From JADJTT01 sp049306275 (GTDB taxonomy: Bacteria > Bacteroidota > Bacteroidia > Chitinophagales > Saprospiraceae), in the NCBI GenBank assembly GCA_049306275.1, contig JBAQQB010000147.1:1-33223 (forward strand): DNA of 33,223 bases, given 5' to 3'. Position numbers and translations under genes: made by a program. Positions 16,235 through 23,834 of this stretch are shown here, in pieces (the stretch's first letter is position 1; every line of letters starts with the position of its first letter). The notes beneath the pieces were generated by a model. The model saw only the letters and a program-made list of their open reading frames with translations, made no database searches and had not been told where the DNA came from.

Positions 16235-19036
16235 ATTATCTCCTATCACCTGCACCAGGTAGTTGCCTGCGGGCCAAGCGGTTGTTTCAATTAAAAGAGA
16301 ACCTTGCGTTCCATCCAGGTCCAATCCTTTTACCATTCTTCCCTGTGCATCCCAAATCTGAAGGCGCTGGCTTCCGGCCGGCAGCTCAAGCTCGAAAGAG
16401 CCGGAGGCCGGATTGGGAAAAGCCCGCAGCAATCCGCTTGTGATGGGTTCCTTTGCGGAGGAGATGTCCTTGTAGAACACCTCAACCCCCACTCGCTCGC
16501 TGGTGCAGCTGTCGCCCGGCAGTTCGATCTGCCAGTTGTAGAAGTAGTAGTAGTATTCTTCCCCGAAGTTGGAGTTTTTGAGGACGGCTGCATCGCCTAC
16601 TTGGTAGGGATACATGACGCCTGAATTGTTGCGGCGCAGGCGGGGGCTTTCATATCCGTACTGGTTCAGGTTGAAAGTTTGGTCGGAAGTGAGATATAGG
16701 TTGAGGCCGGGCGAGATGGCAAAATCAAGCTCGATCTGGCTTTCACCCTCAGGGATGTCCACTTGCTTGCCGGCCAGCAACTGGTCGTTTTCGTCGTAGA
16801 GCTGGATAATCCTGGGGCCTGGGGTATCGGTGTACACCTTTACCTGTTTGAGCGTGAAGGGCGACAGGCAGTCGAAAATGAGCCGCCCGTTGAACTGGTT
16901 GCCGCCGAACTGGCTGGCGCCGGTGTGTGCGGGCATGCCGCCGGTTGCCGCTCCGCCTGGGAAAATACCGAGGTCTTCGACGTAGAAAGTGGTTGTTTCC
17001 GAAAGTTCCGGCGTCTGGAAGGTGTTGCCCGTGCCGAGCAGGTTGCCGCCCTCGGGCTGGTCGTACCACCGCGGGTTGGCGCCCGTAGCTGAAAGCAGGA
17101 CGGAAGCCGGCGCGGTAATAGTATCGGGGTCGGCGGTGGCGACAGGAGCGTCAATTTCATACACATCGACAACAATCCCCGCTGAGGTGAATTGCTCGCA
17201 AAGCCCCTGTGTGGTAACGGTATAGATGCCGCTCTCTGCAACGGTAATGGATTGGGTACTTTCCCCGTTCGACCAGGCGTATTCGCTGGCTTCAGAAGAA
17301 GTGAGAGTCACGCTGCCGCCTGCGCAGAAGATTGTGTCGCCTTCGATCTCGATGCTGGGTATTTCCTGAGGGTCTACCACGATCTGTACACCGGTTGAGA
17401 TGCCGAAACAGCCGCCGGCATCGGAGATGGTGACGTTGTAGATGCCAGCTTCGGTAACGGTGATGGCTTGTGTGGTTTCTCCGTTCGACCATTGGTAGAA
17501 GAATCCTTCCGGGGCGCTGAGCGTCACCTCATCGCCTGAACAGATGGTGGTCGGTCCGTCGGGAGTGATGGTCGCAACCGGGGCGATGCAGTTGTTTTCG
17601 ATGACGGTGATGAACTGGTTGGCTTCCTGAGGCTGGAAGGTTTCGATCAGGCCGTTTGGCCATTTGACGATGAGGGAGTCGATGGTTTCATGTGTGCCCA
17701 GGCCGAAATGCTGGGTATAGGAGTTCATGATGCCGTAGCTCTCGCCCGCGCGCACTTCGCGAATCTGGAGGCCCCAGGGGCCGTACAGCTCAAGCCGGGC
17801 GCCGATTGCGTTGCGGTTGCTGATCGTGCCCACCAGGCTGACGGCCAGCCAGTTGTTGTCGTTTCCGGTATTCATCCACAGCACGTCGTCGATGTTGCTG
17901 GGCGTGGTGTAGATGTTGGCATAGCCGCCATAGATGTCCAGAAATCCGTCGTGGTTGAGATCGCCGATGGCATATGACTCCATTTGGTTGGCGTTGAAGG
18001 GGTTGGGCACTAGGCTGAAGGTTTTGTCGCCGTTGTTGCGGTAGAGGTATTGCTGGGTACCGGCTACCAGGACGTCTACGAAGCCGTCGTTGTCGAAGTC
18101 GCGGAAAACGCCCTGAATGGCGAGTCCGCCGATGGCCAGGCCCGAGGCGGAGGTGATATCGGTAAAATGTCCTGCGCCGTCGTTTTCCAGCAGCTGGCTG
18201 GCCACATCGTGGTTGGTGATGAAACAGTCCATATCGCCGTCGTTGTCGATGTCGCCGAAATCGGCTGTCCAGGACTGGGCGCCGATCTTGAGGCCGTAGT
18301 CGCCGGCTGCTTCGGTGAAGTTGTTGTTGCCGTCGTTGACGAAGAGGGCATTGATGCGCCTCGGGTCAGCCGGGTTGTTAACGCCCTGCCGGCATTTGGC
18401 GATGTAGAGGTCCAGATCGCCGTCGTTGTCGAAGTCTGTCCATACGCTGCCGTAGTTGCCGGAATTGTCGGAGGGCGGCACAGTGGCCATATCGATCCAT
18501 TGGTCGGCCTGGGAGAATGTGCCGTCGCCGTTATTGGACCAGATGCGGCTCTCGGCGTCGTCGTGGCAGGCAAAGACGTCGGCAAAGCCGTCCTGGTTGA
18601 TGTCGGCGAAGTTGGAGCCCTGGACGAAGAGGTTGGGGCCGGGTAAAACGGAAACGGAATATGCCGTTCCTGTCGCATTGGCTTTGATGATCTTGGCCCC
18701 GTCGTAGGAGCCGCCGGAGAAGATGTCGTTAAAGCCGTCGTTGTCAACGTCGGCAATACAGAGGCTCCACTGGTTGGAGTTGGAGATGGAGCCGTGCAGG
18801 AAATTGACAAAAGCTCCGCCATTGGGCGTCTGGTATTCGATGTTGAGCACCCTGGCCTGCCCGAGCCGCACGATGTCGTCGAGCCCGTCGCCATTCATAT
18901 CGGCTACGCCGATAGCCACCCCGCTGTGGAAATCGGAGTTACTGAGCAAGGCGTTTTGGTTGGTGAAGGAGATTTGAGCGCCCATCAGAAAGGGCAGGGC
19001 CATGGCGGCCAGCAGGAGCGTTTGCAAACGAAGCAT
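16202..19036 (-). CDS. Secreted FG-GAP/VCBS-repeat protein with UnbV domain, Ig-like modules and T9SS sorting domain
   Basis: 944 residues, beginning with a signal peptide (LLLAAMALPFLMGAQ). Seven FG-GAP/VCBS repeats follow, each with a calcium-binding DxDxDG-type loop (for example ADMNGDGLDD, ADVDNDGFND, TDFDNDGDLD, GDIDNDGDMD), enough for a seven-bladed integrin-alpha-like propeller. Next is an ASPIC/UnbV-type domain (NRNAIGARLELYG ... IVKWPNG), then two Ig-like modules (LSAPEGFFYQWSNGETTQ and SEASEYAWSNGESTQ). A beta-rich domain of ~200 residues precedes a type A T9SS sorting domain (LLRAFPNPASGSFEL ... GNYLVQV). It is predicted to be on the cell surface or released; ligand binding is inferred only. 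The final residues NSVYRLSLSVY are encoded by a repeat block that runs past the usual sorting-domain end. Confidence 0.88.
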   Translation of the reverse strand: MLRLQTLLLAAMALPFLMGAQISFTNQNALLSNSDFHSGVAIGVADMNGDGLDDIVRLGQARVLNIEYQTPNGGAFVNFLHGSISNSNQWSLCIADVDNDGFNDIFSGGSYDGAKIIKANATGTAYSVSVLPGPNLFVQGSNFADINQDGFADVFACHDDAESRIWSNNGDGTFSQADQWIDMATVPPSDNSGNYGSVWTDFDNDGDLDLYIAKCRQGVNNPADPRRINALFVNDGNNNFTEAAGDYGLKIGAQSWTADFGDIDNDGDMDCFITNHDVASQLLENDGAGHFTDITSASGLAIGGLAIQGVFRDFDNDGFVDVLVAGTQQYLYRNNGDKTFSLVPNPFNANQMESYAIGDLNHDGFLDIYGGYANIYTTPSNIDDVLWMNTGNDNNWLAVSLVGTISNRNAIGARLELYGPWGLQIREVRAGESYGIMNSYTQHFGLGTHETIDSLIVKWPNGLIETFQPQEANQFITVIENNCIAPVATITPDGPTTICSGDEVTLSAPEGFFYQWSNGETTQAITVTEAGIYNVTISDAGGCFGISTGVQIVVDPQEIPSIEIEGDTIFCAGGSVTLTSSEASEYAWSNGESTQSITVAESGIYTVTTQGLCEQFTSAGIVVDVYEIDAPVATADPDTITAPASVLLSATGANPRWYDQPEGGNLLGTGNTFQTPELSETTTFYVEDLGIFPGGAATGGMPAHTGASQFGGNQFNGRLIFDCLSPFTLKQVKVYTDTPGPRIIQLYDENDQLLAGKQVDIPEGESQIELDFAISPGLNLYLTSDQTFNLNQYGYESPRLRRNNSGVMYPYQVGDAAVLKNSNFGEEYYYYFYNWQIELPGDSCTSERVGVEVFYKDISSAKEPITSGLLRAFPNPASGSFELELPAGSQRLQIWDAQGRMVKGLDLDGTQGSLLIETTAWPAGNYLVQVIGDNSVYRLSLSVY

Positions 19037-19068
19037 AGAAAGTTCAAATGGGGTGAAAAAAAGTTGGC

Positions 19069-19076
19069 GAAAGATA
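19069..19076 (-). promoter_or_regulatory. Possible -7 box for the FG-GAP gene
   Basis: On the minus strand TATCTTTC lies 32 nt before the start codon, one mismatch from TAnnTTTG. No matching -33 element is clear because the terminator hairpin lies there. Confidence 0.3.
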
Positions 19077-19078
19077 GC

Positions 19079-19110
19079 AAAAAGCCCGGGAAATTTTCCC
19101 GGGCTTTTTG
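19079..19110 (-). terminator. Rho-independent terminator after the ferredoxin gene
   Basis: A near-perfect palindrome (AAAAAGCCCGGGAAA with its complement TTTTCCCGGGCTTTTT) starts directly after the ferredoxin stop. The T run can serve the minus strand. It separates the ferredoxin transcript from the FG-GAP gene. Confidence 0.85.
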
Positions 19111-19458
19111 TCAGAGGTGCAACCGTTCTTTCCTGGCGAGCAGCTGACTTTCATTTTCCACCCGCTCGGGATCGGGCACGCAGCAGTCGACCGGGCAGAC
19201 AGCGGCGCACTGTGGTTCTTCGTGAAATCCTACGCATTCCGTACATTTATCCGGCACAATGTAGTAGTAGTCGTCAGAAACAGGCGATTGTTTGGCCTCT
19301 GCGTTGACGGTCCGCCCGTTTTCGAGCTGGTAACCGCCTTTCAACGAGGTTCCGTCGGAAATCGCCCATTCGATGCCGCCTTCGTAGATGGCATTGTTGG
19401 GGCACTCCGGTTCGCAGGCTCCGCAGTTGATGCACTCGTCGGTTATCATGATAGCCAT
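19111..19458 (-). CDS. 2[4Fe-4S] ferredoxin (YfhL/FdxA-like)
   Basis: 115 residues. The first cluster motif is C9-x2-C12-x2-C15-x3-C19-P. The second set is C72-x2-C75 ... C84-x3-C88-P with extra cysteines at 92 and 93 (the CxxC-GFHEEPQC-xxVCPVDxC pattern known from bacterial 2[4Fe-4S] ferredoxins of the Allochromatium/YfhL type). Between the two halves is an insertion of ~45 residues (residues ~25-68). It is a cytoplasmic electron carrier; the partner is unknown. It has its own strong promoter (19524-19554) and a terminator directly after the stop, so it is a single-gene transcript. Confidence 0.92.
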   Translation of the reverse strand: MAIMITDECINCGACEPECPNNAIYEGGIEWAISDGTSLKGGYQLENGRTVNAEAKQSPVSDDYYYIVPDKCTECVGFHEEPQCAAVCPVDCCVPDPERVENESQLLARKERLHL

Positions 19459-19523
19459 GGTAAGCTGGATTTTTGGTTTTCAATAAAACATTGTCAACCC
19501 GGCAGGGTTCTTTTTTGCAGGTG

Positions 19524-19554
19524 CAAAAGTACGACCTTAGCGTCTAAATACAAA
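19524..19554 (-). promoter_or_regulatory. Consensus Bacteroidota promoter of the ferredoxin gene
   Basis: On the minus strand a -33 TTTG (19551-19554) is separated by exactly 19 nt from a -7 box TACTTTTG (19524-19531). This is a textbook TTTG-N19-TAnnTTTG arrangement. The 5' untranslated leader would be about 60 nt. Confidence 0.75.
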
Positions 19555-19559
19555 ACCGG

Positions 19560-20624
19560 ATGATAGAAGCCAACTGGATAAGCCGCCAACCGCTATGGAC
19601 ATTCCTGGCCCTGGTGTTCATGGCTATGAACGCCTTGTTGCTTTTTGAAATGAATCCCGACTATCCTTTCTATGTCCGTTTTCCGGGCGTAGTGTTGTTA
19701 TTTGCCGGCCTGGGGCTGGGCTATGAGATTGGCAGGCGTTTTTTCGGGAAAGAGACCATGCTTTTTGCGCTTCTGGTCGCCGCGGGCTCCTGGCTGTTGC
19801 CCAACGCCGCCAAATGGGTGAGCCTGGACGCCTGGCTTTGGCTGCCCCAATTGTTGACGGCACTGGGGATGCTGGGTTTTCTGAAACAACCGGACAAGTC
19901 CTGGAAATGGCTGGTCTGGCTGAGCTGGCCGGTGGCACTGTTGCTGCATCCGCTGGGTTCATTGCTGGGCGTGGGAGGACTTTACCTGGTGTGGCGCAGC
20001 TGGCATCCGTCCGGAAAACGGCTTGACCAGCTTGGACTATACCTTATCGGCCCCCTGGTTGCCGCGCTTTCCCTTTGGTTGAACATGGGTGAGCGCCTTG
20101 ACGGCTGGTACCTGCTCACAACTGATTGGAAGGCCCTGGCCGGGCAGCTGCTCGGCATTCTTCCCTGGTTGGGGTTCGTGGTCGCAGGACTGGTAGAAAC
20201 AATTCGGAATTTCCGCAAAGGGGAGGAGTTGGCCATTCTGATGGCCGGTTTGCTGGCAGGGGCCATCCTGGCCAATTCCCTCTGGCTGCAATGGGTGCTG
20301 GCGCTGATCGCAGCCAAACAGCTGCAACGCTTCATCCTCGCAGGTTACCCCTATGGCAATGTAGTGAAAACGATCGCTGTTCTGCAACTCGTCGCCTACA
20401 TCCTGATCGGGATAGGGGCCATGATGTACGGATATGGGAATTGGGGCGGAAGCGGATTCCGGGCAGCCATGAACGCCACGCTTGCCTGCTGGGCGCCGGC
20501 GCTGTTTGGCGTCTTTGGGCTTTTTGGGGAAAACCAGCGAATGGCCGTGCTGGGCTTCATGTTCAGCGGCCTGCTGTTTTCTCTTGCTTTCTGGACGCAG
20601 CTATATCCCCTTATTTACGGTTGA
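19560..20624 (+). CDS. Polytopic membrane protein, GT39/ArnT-like but without the catalytic loop
   Basis: 354 residues with about nine to ten hydrophobic helices. Residues ~38-95 (VRFPGVVLLFAGLGLGYE, GRRFFG, then a long helix and VSLDAWL) closely resemble the part of GT39/ArnT/PMT-family glycosyltransferases after the first periplasmic loop (R-L/F-P ... GRxxFG ... D-A). However, the large first loop with the catalytic Asp/Glu is reduced to a few residues (EMNPDYPFY). It may therefore be a degenerate, non-catalytic relative. The alternative is an unrelated membrane protein with chance similarity. It diverges from the ferredoxin gene; its ATG is 6 nt from the ferredoxin -33 box. Function unknown. 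Confidence 0.6.
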   Translation: MIEANWISRQPLWTFLALVFMAMNALLLFEMNPDYPFYVRFPGVVLLFAGLGLGYEIGRRFFGKETMLFALLVAAGSWLLPNAAKWVSLDAWLWLPQLLTALGMLGFLKQPDKSWKWLVWLSWPVALLLHPLGSLLGVGGLYLVWRSWHPSGKRLDQLGLYLIGPLVAALSLWLNMGERLDGWYLLTTDWKALAGQLLGILPWLGFVVAGLVETIRNFRKGEELAILMAGLLAGAILANSLWLQWVLALIAAKQLQRFILAGYPYGNVVKTIAVLQLVAYILIGIGAMMYGYGNWGGSGFRAAMNATLACWAPALFGVFGLFGENQRMAVLGFMFSGLLFSLAFWTQLYPLIYG

Positions 20625-20637
20625 GGCGGTATCAGTC

Positions 20638-20769
20638 TCAGGAGTTGGCAAAGAGGAAGTACATCAGGATCAGCACCACGATGACGATGGCGATGACGTA
20701 GGTGATGAATCGTTTATTGTCCTGCTTGTCCTGAACAGCCATTTTCTTCTTTTGTCTGGCACTTGTCAT
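20638..20769 (-). CDS. 43-residue single-span membrane protein
   Basis: This short frame encodes MTSARQKKKMAVQDKQDNKR, then a strong transmembrane helix (FITYVIAIVIVVLILMYFLF) and ANS. The basic N-terminus and single helix predict an inner-membrane protein with the N-terminus inside. It lies in the 195-nt gap between the GT39-like gene (convergent, 13 nt apart) and the helicase gene, 50 nt past the helicase stop on the same strand. The clean start, stop and helix make it credible, but it is short and could be fortuitous. Function unknown. Confidence 0.6.
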   Translation of the reverse strand: MTSARQKKKMAVQDKQDNKRFITYVIAIVIVVLILMYFLFANS

Positions 20770-20819
20770 AATTCAAAGAATTTGTGGCAATTTAAAAAAA
20801 TGGATACGATCCGCAAAGA

Positions 20820-22118
20820 CTAAAGCTGCTGTTCGTAAAACTCAACGACGCGCTCGTCTACCAGCACGTCCCGGGGCCTGAGTTTCTCCTTGAGCACGAT
20901 ACCTTCGAGGGTGCGGCAGCGGCTGAGCGCCACGTAGGTCTGTCCGTGCTCAAAGGCCCCGCGGCCCAGGTCAATGACGACCTTGTCGAAGGTTTTGCCC
21001 TGCGACTTGTGGATGGTGATGGCCCAGGCCAGGCGCAGGGGGTACTGCTCAAAGGTACCGATCACTTCGGCCTCGATCTGGTCGGGTACGCCGGGCTTCA
21101 TATTGTAGCGCAGGATTTCCCACTCCGACCGCTCTACCTCGATCTCCTCCAGTCTGCCATCGGGTTTTAGCGCTTCTACGTGTATGGATTCAGGGCCCAG
21201 GCGCGTGATCTTGCCGATCGTGCCGTTGACGTAGCGGCGCTCGGGGTCGTTTTTCAGAAAGATGACCTGGGCTTGCTCCTTCAGTTCCAGCCGCAGATCG
21301 GTGGGGAAAAGCTGGGGGTTGAATTCTCCGGAGACGAATGCGGTGTAATAGCGTGGCGAGGTTTGCAACTTGCTCAGCTCCCGCTGGTTGATCGCATCGA
21401 CGGTGGCGTTGCGCGCGGAGAGGGTGATGAAGAAGTCCTCGGGCTCAAAATCGGGCATGTACCGCCGGTTCAGTTCCTCCAGATCGCCCTCGTCGGCCCG
21501 GTTGAGGCGGATGGCGTCGAGCAGGCGAAGGAAATGGCGTTGTTCCTGCCGGAATACCTGGCGCAACTCCAGCATTTCCATTTCAAACCCTTCTTCCTGC
21601 AACACATGGGCCGAGAAAAAATAGGGGTTTTTGTAATAGGTCGTGAAATATTGCTGCTCCGAAGGCCCTGCGACGACCGGCGGCAGCTGGAACAGGTCGC
21701 CGAACAAGAGCACCTGCACTCCGCCAAATGGCCTGCGGTCTTCGCGGTTTATCCGGAGGAAATGGTCGATATTGTCGAGCATGTCGGCCCGTACCATCGA
21801 TATTTCATCGATGATCAGCACTTCCATGCTTTGGTAGAGTTTCCTCATCCTGCGCTTCTTGATCTCCCTGCGGTCGATGAGCCTGGGCGGAAAGCCAAAG
21901 AAGGAGTGGATGGTCTGCCCCTTGACGTTGAGGGCCGCAACGCCTGTGGGCGCCAGCACTATCGTCTTCTTTTTTGTGGTGTTGCGAAACAGCTGCAACA
22001 GGGTGGACTTGCCCGTGCCTGCGCGTCCGGTCACGAACAGGTTGCGCTGCGTCTTCTCCATCAGGTCGAGGGCCTGTTGGAAGTCGCTGTTGAGCACCAT
22101 GGGTTGCTTGTCGTCCAT
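20820..22118 (-). CDS. PIF1-like (RecD-related) superfamily 1 DNA helicase
   Basis: 432 residues. Walker A is GRAGTGKST (31-39). Motif Ia is APTGVAALNVKGQTIHSFF. Walker B is LIIDEISMVRADML (Asp104-Glu105), followed by GGVQVLLFGDLFQLPP (motif III). C-terminal motifs V/VI are AITIHKSQGKTFDKVVIDLG and YVALSRCRTLEG. This set is characteristic of PIF1/RecD-type 5'-3' helicases and lacks the N-terminal domains of RecD. ATPase residues are intact. It is cytoplasmic, with roles in replication or recombination. Its ATG lies 2 nt after the stop of a Kazal-type lipoprotein gene, an unusual pairing. ATG at 22118 was preferred over the in-frame Met7, which would give a slightly shorter protein. Confidence 0.9.
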   Translation of the reverse strand: MDDKQPMVLNSDFQQALDLMEKTQRNLFVTGRAGTGKSTLLQLFRNTTKKKTIVLAPTGVAALNVKGQTIHSFFGFPPRLIDRREIKKRRMRKLYQSMEVLIIDEISMVRADMLDNIDHFLRINREDRRPFGGVQVLLFGDLFQLPPVVAGPSEQQYFTTYYKNPYFFSAHVLQEEGFEMEMLELRQVFRQEQRHFLRLLDAIRLNRADEGDLEELNRRYMPDFEPEDFFITLSARNATVDAINQRELSKLQTSPRYYTAFVSGEFNPQLFPTDLRLELKEQAQVIFLKNDPERRYVNGTIGKITRLGPESIHVEALKPDGRLEEIEVERSEWEILRYNMKPGVPDQIEAEVIGTFEQYPLRLAWAITIHKSQGKTFDKVVIDLGRGAFEHGQTYVALSRCRTLEGIVLKEKLRPRDVLVDERVVEFYEQQL

Positions 22119-22120
22119 GC

Positions 22121-22351
22121 CTAGTTGTTTTCAGGGCAGGGCCCCGGAGTCCATCTCAGCAATCCGTTTTTATCGGCTTCGCAGGCATTGGAGTAGGTCT
22201 TGCCATCGCAGCCGCACACCGGGTCGTATTGCATGGTGCAAACCTGGTCGGGCTTGATGCGTTTTGGGTCGATGCAGTCTGACTGGCTGTCTTTTGGCGT
22301 GCAGCAACCAGCCAACCATAAAAATACCAGGATATAGAATGACCTGAACAT
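22121..22351 (-). CDS. Kazal-type serine protease inhibitor-like lipoprotein
   Basis: 76 residues. The lipoprotein signal ends in WLAGC (Cys16), so the mature protein is predicted to be membrane-anchored. The remaining ~50 residues contain six cysteines (26, 38, 46, 48, 57, 72) with the Kazal pattern C-x-C-DGKTYSN-x-C and PVCGCDGKTYSNACEAD. In Kazal proteins this fold inhibits serine proteases; which protease is unknown, and in bacteria such domains are often of uncertain role. It is upstream of the helicase on the same strand with only 2 nt between them. No clear promoter found. Confidence 0.85.
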   Translation of the reverse strand: MFRSFYILVFLWLAGCCTPKDSQSDCIDPKRIKPDQVCTMQYDPVCGCDGKTYSNACEADKNGLLRWTPGPCPENN

Positions 22352-22371
22352 GGATCGATGATTTTTTCTGT

Positions 22372-23082
22372 CTAATGTTTCCAGCGGAGTCCCAGTCTCA
22401 GTCCCGCTTCAGGTATCCAGAGGGTATAAGGCTGCTCAAAGGGAATGGTGGGGCCCCAATTGTCGGAAAAAAATCGCAGGGATTCGAAATTCTCCCATTC
22501 GCCGTCAAATACCCGGGTGATGCGGCCGTAGGGGGTAATGGTGATCCAGTCGGAGAGGCCGATGTCGAGGCCGGCGCCAAGGCCGATGCTGTATGCCAGG
22601 TCTGTGACGTCGCGATATAAGCCGAGATCCGTATCTGATTGGTAGGATTGCATCAGGTAGTGGAGGCCGGGGGAGAGCTGCAGGAAGAATCCTTTCTCAA
22701 ATATGGGTTCTTGCTTGGACCAGGTAGGGCAGTCGCAATCGCCGAAGAAATTAAACGGGTATATGTTGGTAGTCAGGTGAAAGGACAGACTTTGCCACTG
22801 CAATTCGCCCTGGTCGAAAAAGGTGGAAGGGTTGGCTTGGTACCTGGCAAAGCGGGCTTCCGGAAAGAATTCGATCCTGACGCTTTTCAGCCTGAACCAG
22901 TAATCCAGCCCCAATTGATAGCCATTTTGGAAGAAGAACTCGCCCTCGAATTCCTCCTGTGCATCCATATTGGACTCCCATGCCGGGGCCCGGAACCAGG
23001 TGTAGGAGCCCGAAATGCCGATCTGGGCCTTGATCGGTAGGGAAAGAGCGGTCAGCATAATTAACAGTACAGTGTGTTTCAT
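22372..23082 (-). CDS. Outer-membrane beta-barrel protein, paralogue A
   Basis: 236 residues with a signal peptide (MKHTVLLIMLTALSLPIKAQ), then alternating strands rich in Tyr/Phe/Trp/Gly and a last strand GLRLGLRWKH, consistent with a small outer-membrane barrel. A loop near residue 115 carries FFGDCDCPTWSKQ. The same DCDCPT core with a following lysine occurs in the upstream gene, so the two are paralogues. It starts 15 nt after the upstream gene's stop, in the same operon. Function unknown. Confidence 0.75.
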   Translation of the reverse strand: MKHTVLLIMLTALSLPIKAQIGISGSYTWFRAPAWESNMDAQEEFEGEFFFQNGYQLGLDYWFRLKSVRIEFFPEARFARYQANPSTFFDQGELQWQSLSFHLTTNIYPFNFFGDCDCPTWSKQEPIFEKGFFLQLSPGLHYLMQSYQSDTDLGLYRDVTDLAYSIGLGAGLDIGLSDWITITPYGRITRVFDGEWENFESLRFFSDNWGPTIPFEQPYTLWIPEAGLRLGLRWKH

Positions 23083-23097
23083 GTCCTGTGATTTTGG

Positions 23098-23736
23098 TCA
23101 AGATCCAAAAAGAACGTGAATTTCAAAACTCATTTGGCGGATAAATGTTTCCTCACGGAACAAAGGGTCGGTATCGGGGTGACGCAGGCCCCCCAGGCCT
23201 TCCCAGGTGACTGAAGGGAAAAAGGTGTAGCGAAAAGAAGGCGACACGATGATCTTCGGGCTGTACGGGATGGAAAAACCCGCCGCAAGGCCAAGCAGGG
23301 GAGAAAAGGCCACATCGTCGATCCGGATGTCGATTTCCCGGTGGGCCAGGTCCCAGCGGCTCCAACCGGCAAAAACTTCTGCAAAAAGCCCCTTTCGATA
23401 AGTCGGACAATCGCAGTCGAGGAAAATGTCCATCGGGAAAATACGGAACGCGGCCCGGAGTTGAAGCTGGTGCGCCTGGTTCTGGCCCGTCTCTGAGGTC
23501 AGCTTTTCAAAATAGCTGTAACTGACTCCGGGTACGAGCAACATACTCCCTTTTGAGACCGGTATCCTGAAATGGAAACCCGCCCCTAACCCGCTCTTGA
23601 AAAAGCTGGGTCCTTCCGGCGACAGCAACTCCCAATAGACAGCCTCCAGGTTTTGGTAGGATACCGATAAGCCCGGCTGGGCTCTGAGGGCTTGCTGAAA
23701 GCATAGGCCAAGGAGTACGACCAGGATCGTGCGCAT
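23098..23736 (-). CDS. Outer-membrane beta-barrel protein, paralogue B
   Basis: 212 residues with a signal peptide (MRTILVVLLGLCFQQALRAQ) and a barrel-like strand pattern ending SFEIHVLFGS. It contains IFPMDIFLDCDCPTYRKG around residues 100-120, matching YPFNFFGDCDCPTWSK in the following gene. The conserved pair of cysteines may form a disulfide or bind metal (inference). It is the first gene of a two-gene transcript. No good promoter could be assigned upstream. Function unknown. Confidence 0.75.
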   Translation of the reverse strand: MRTILVVLLGLCFQQALRAQPGLSVSYQNLEAVYWELLSPEGPSFFKSGLGAGFHFRIPVSKGSMLLVPGVSYSYFEKLTSETGQNQAHQLQLRAAFRIFPMDIFLDCDCPTYRKGLFAEVFAGWSRWDLAHREIDIRIDDVAFSPLLGLAAGFSIPYSPKIIVSPSFRYTFFPSVTWEGLGGLRHPDTDPLFREETFIRQMSFEIHVLFGS

Positions 23737-23809
23737 ATTCCGGCTTTATGTTTTGAAAAACGAAGTCTTGTATTAAAAAGTATATTTATCCGAACTCTTA
23801 AGCCTTGCT

Positions 23810-23817
23810 TATCTTTG
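23810..23817 (+). promoter_or_regulatory. -7 box of the rimO operon
   Basis: TATCTTTG matches TAnnTTTG and lies 17 nt before the ATG at 23835. A -33 element is not clear. The possible TTG start at 23805 would precede this box, which favours the ATG. Confidence 0.45.
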
Positions 23818-23834
23818 CCGCAAGGAATTGCATT

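Noticed and set aside
21180..22124. 314-residue plus-strand frame opposite the helicase
   Set aside because: Helicase motifs lie on the minus strand; this frame has no recognisable features.
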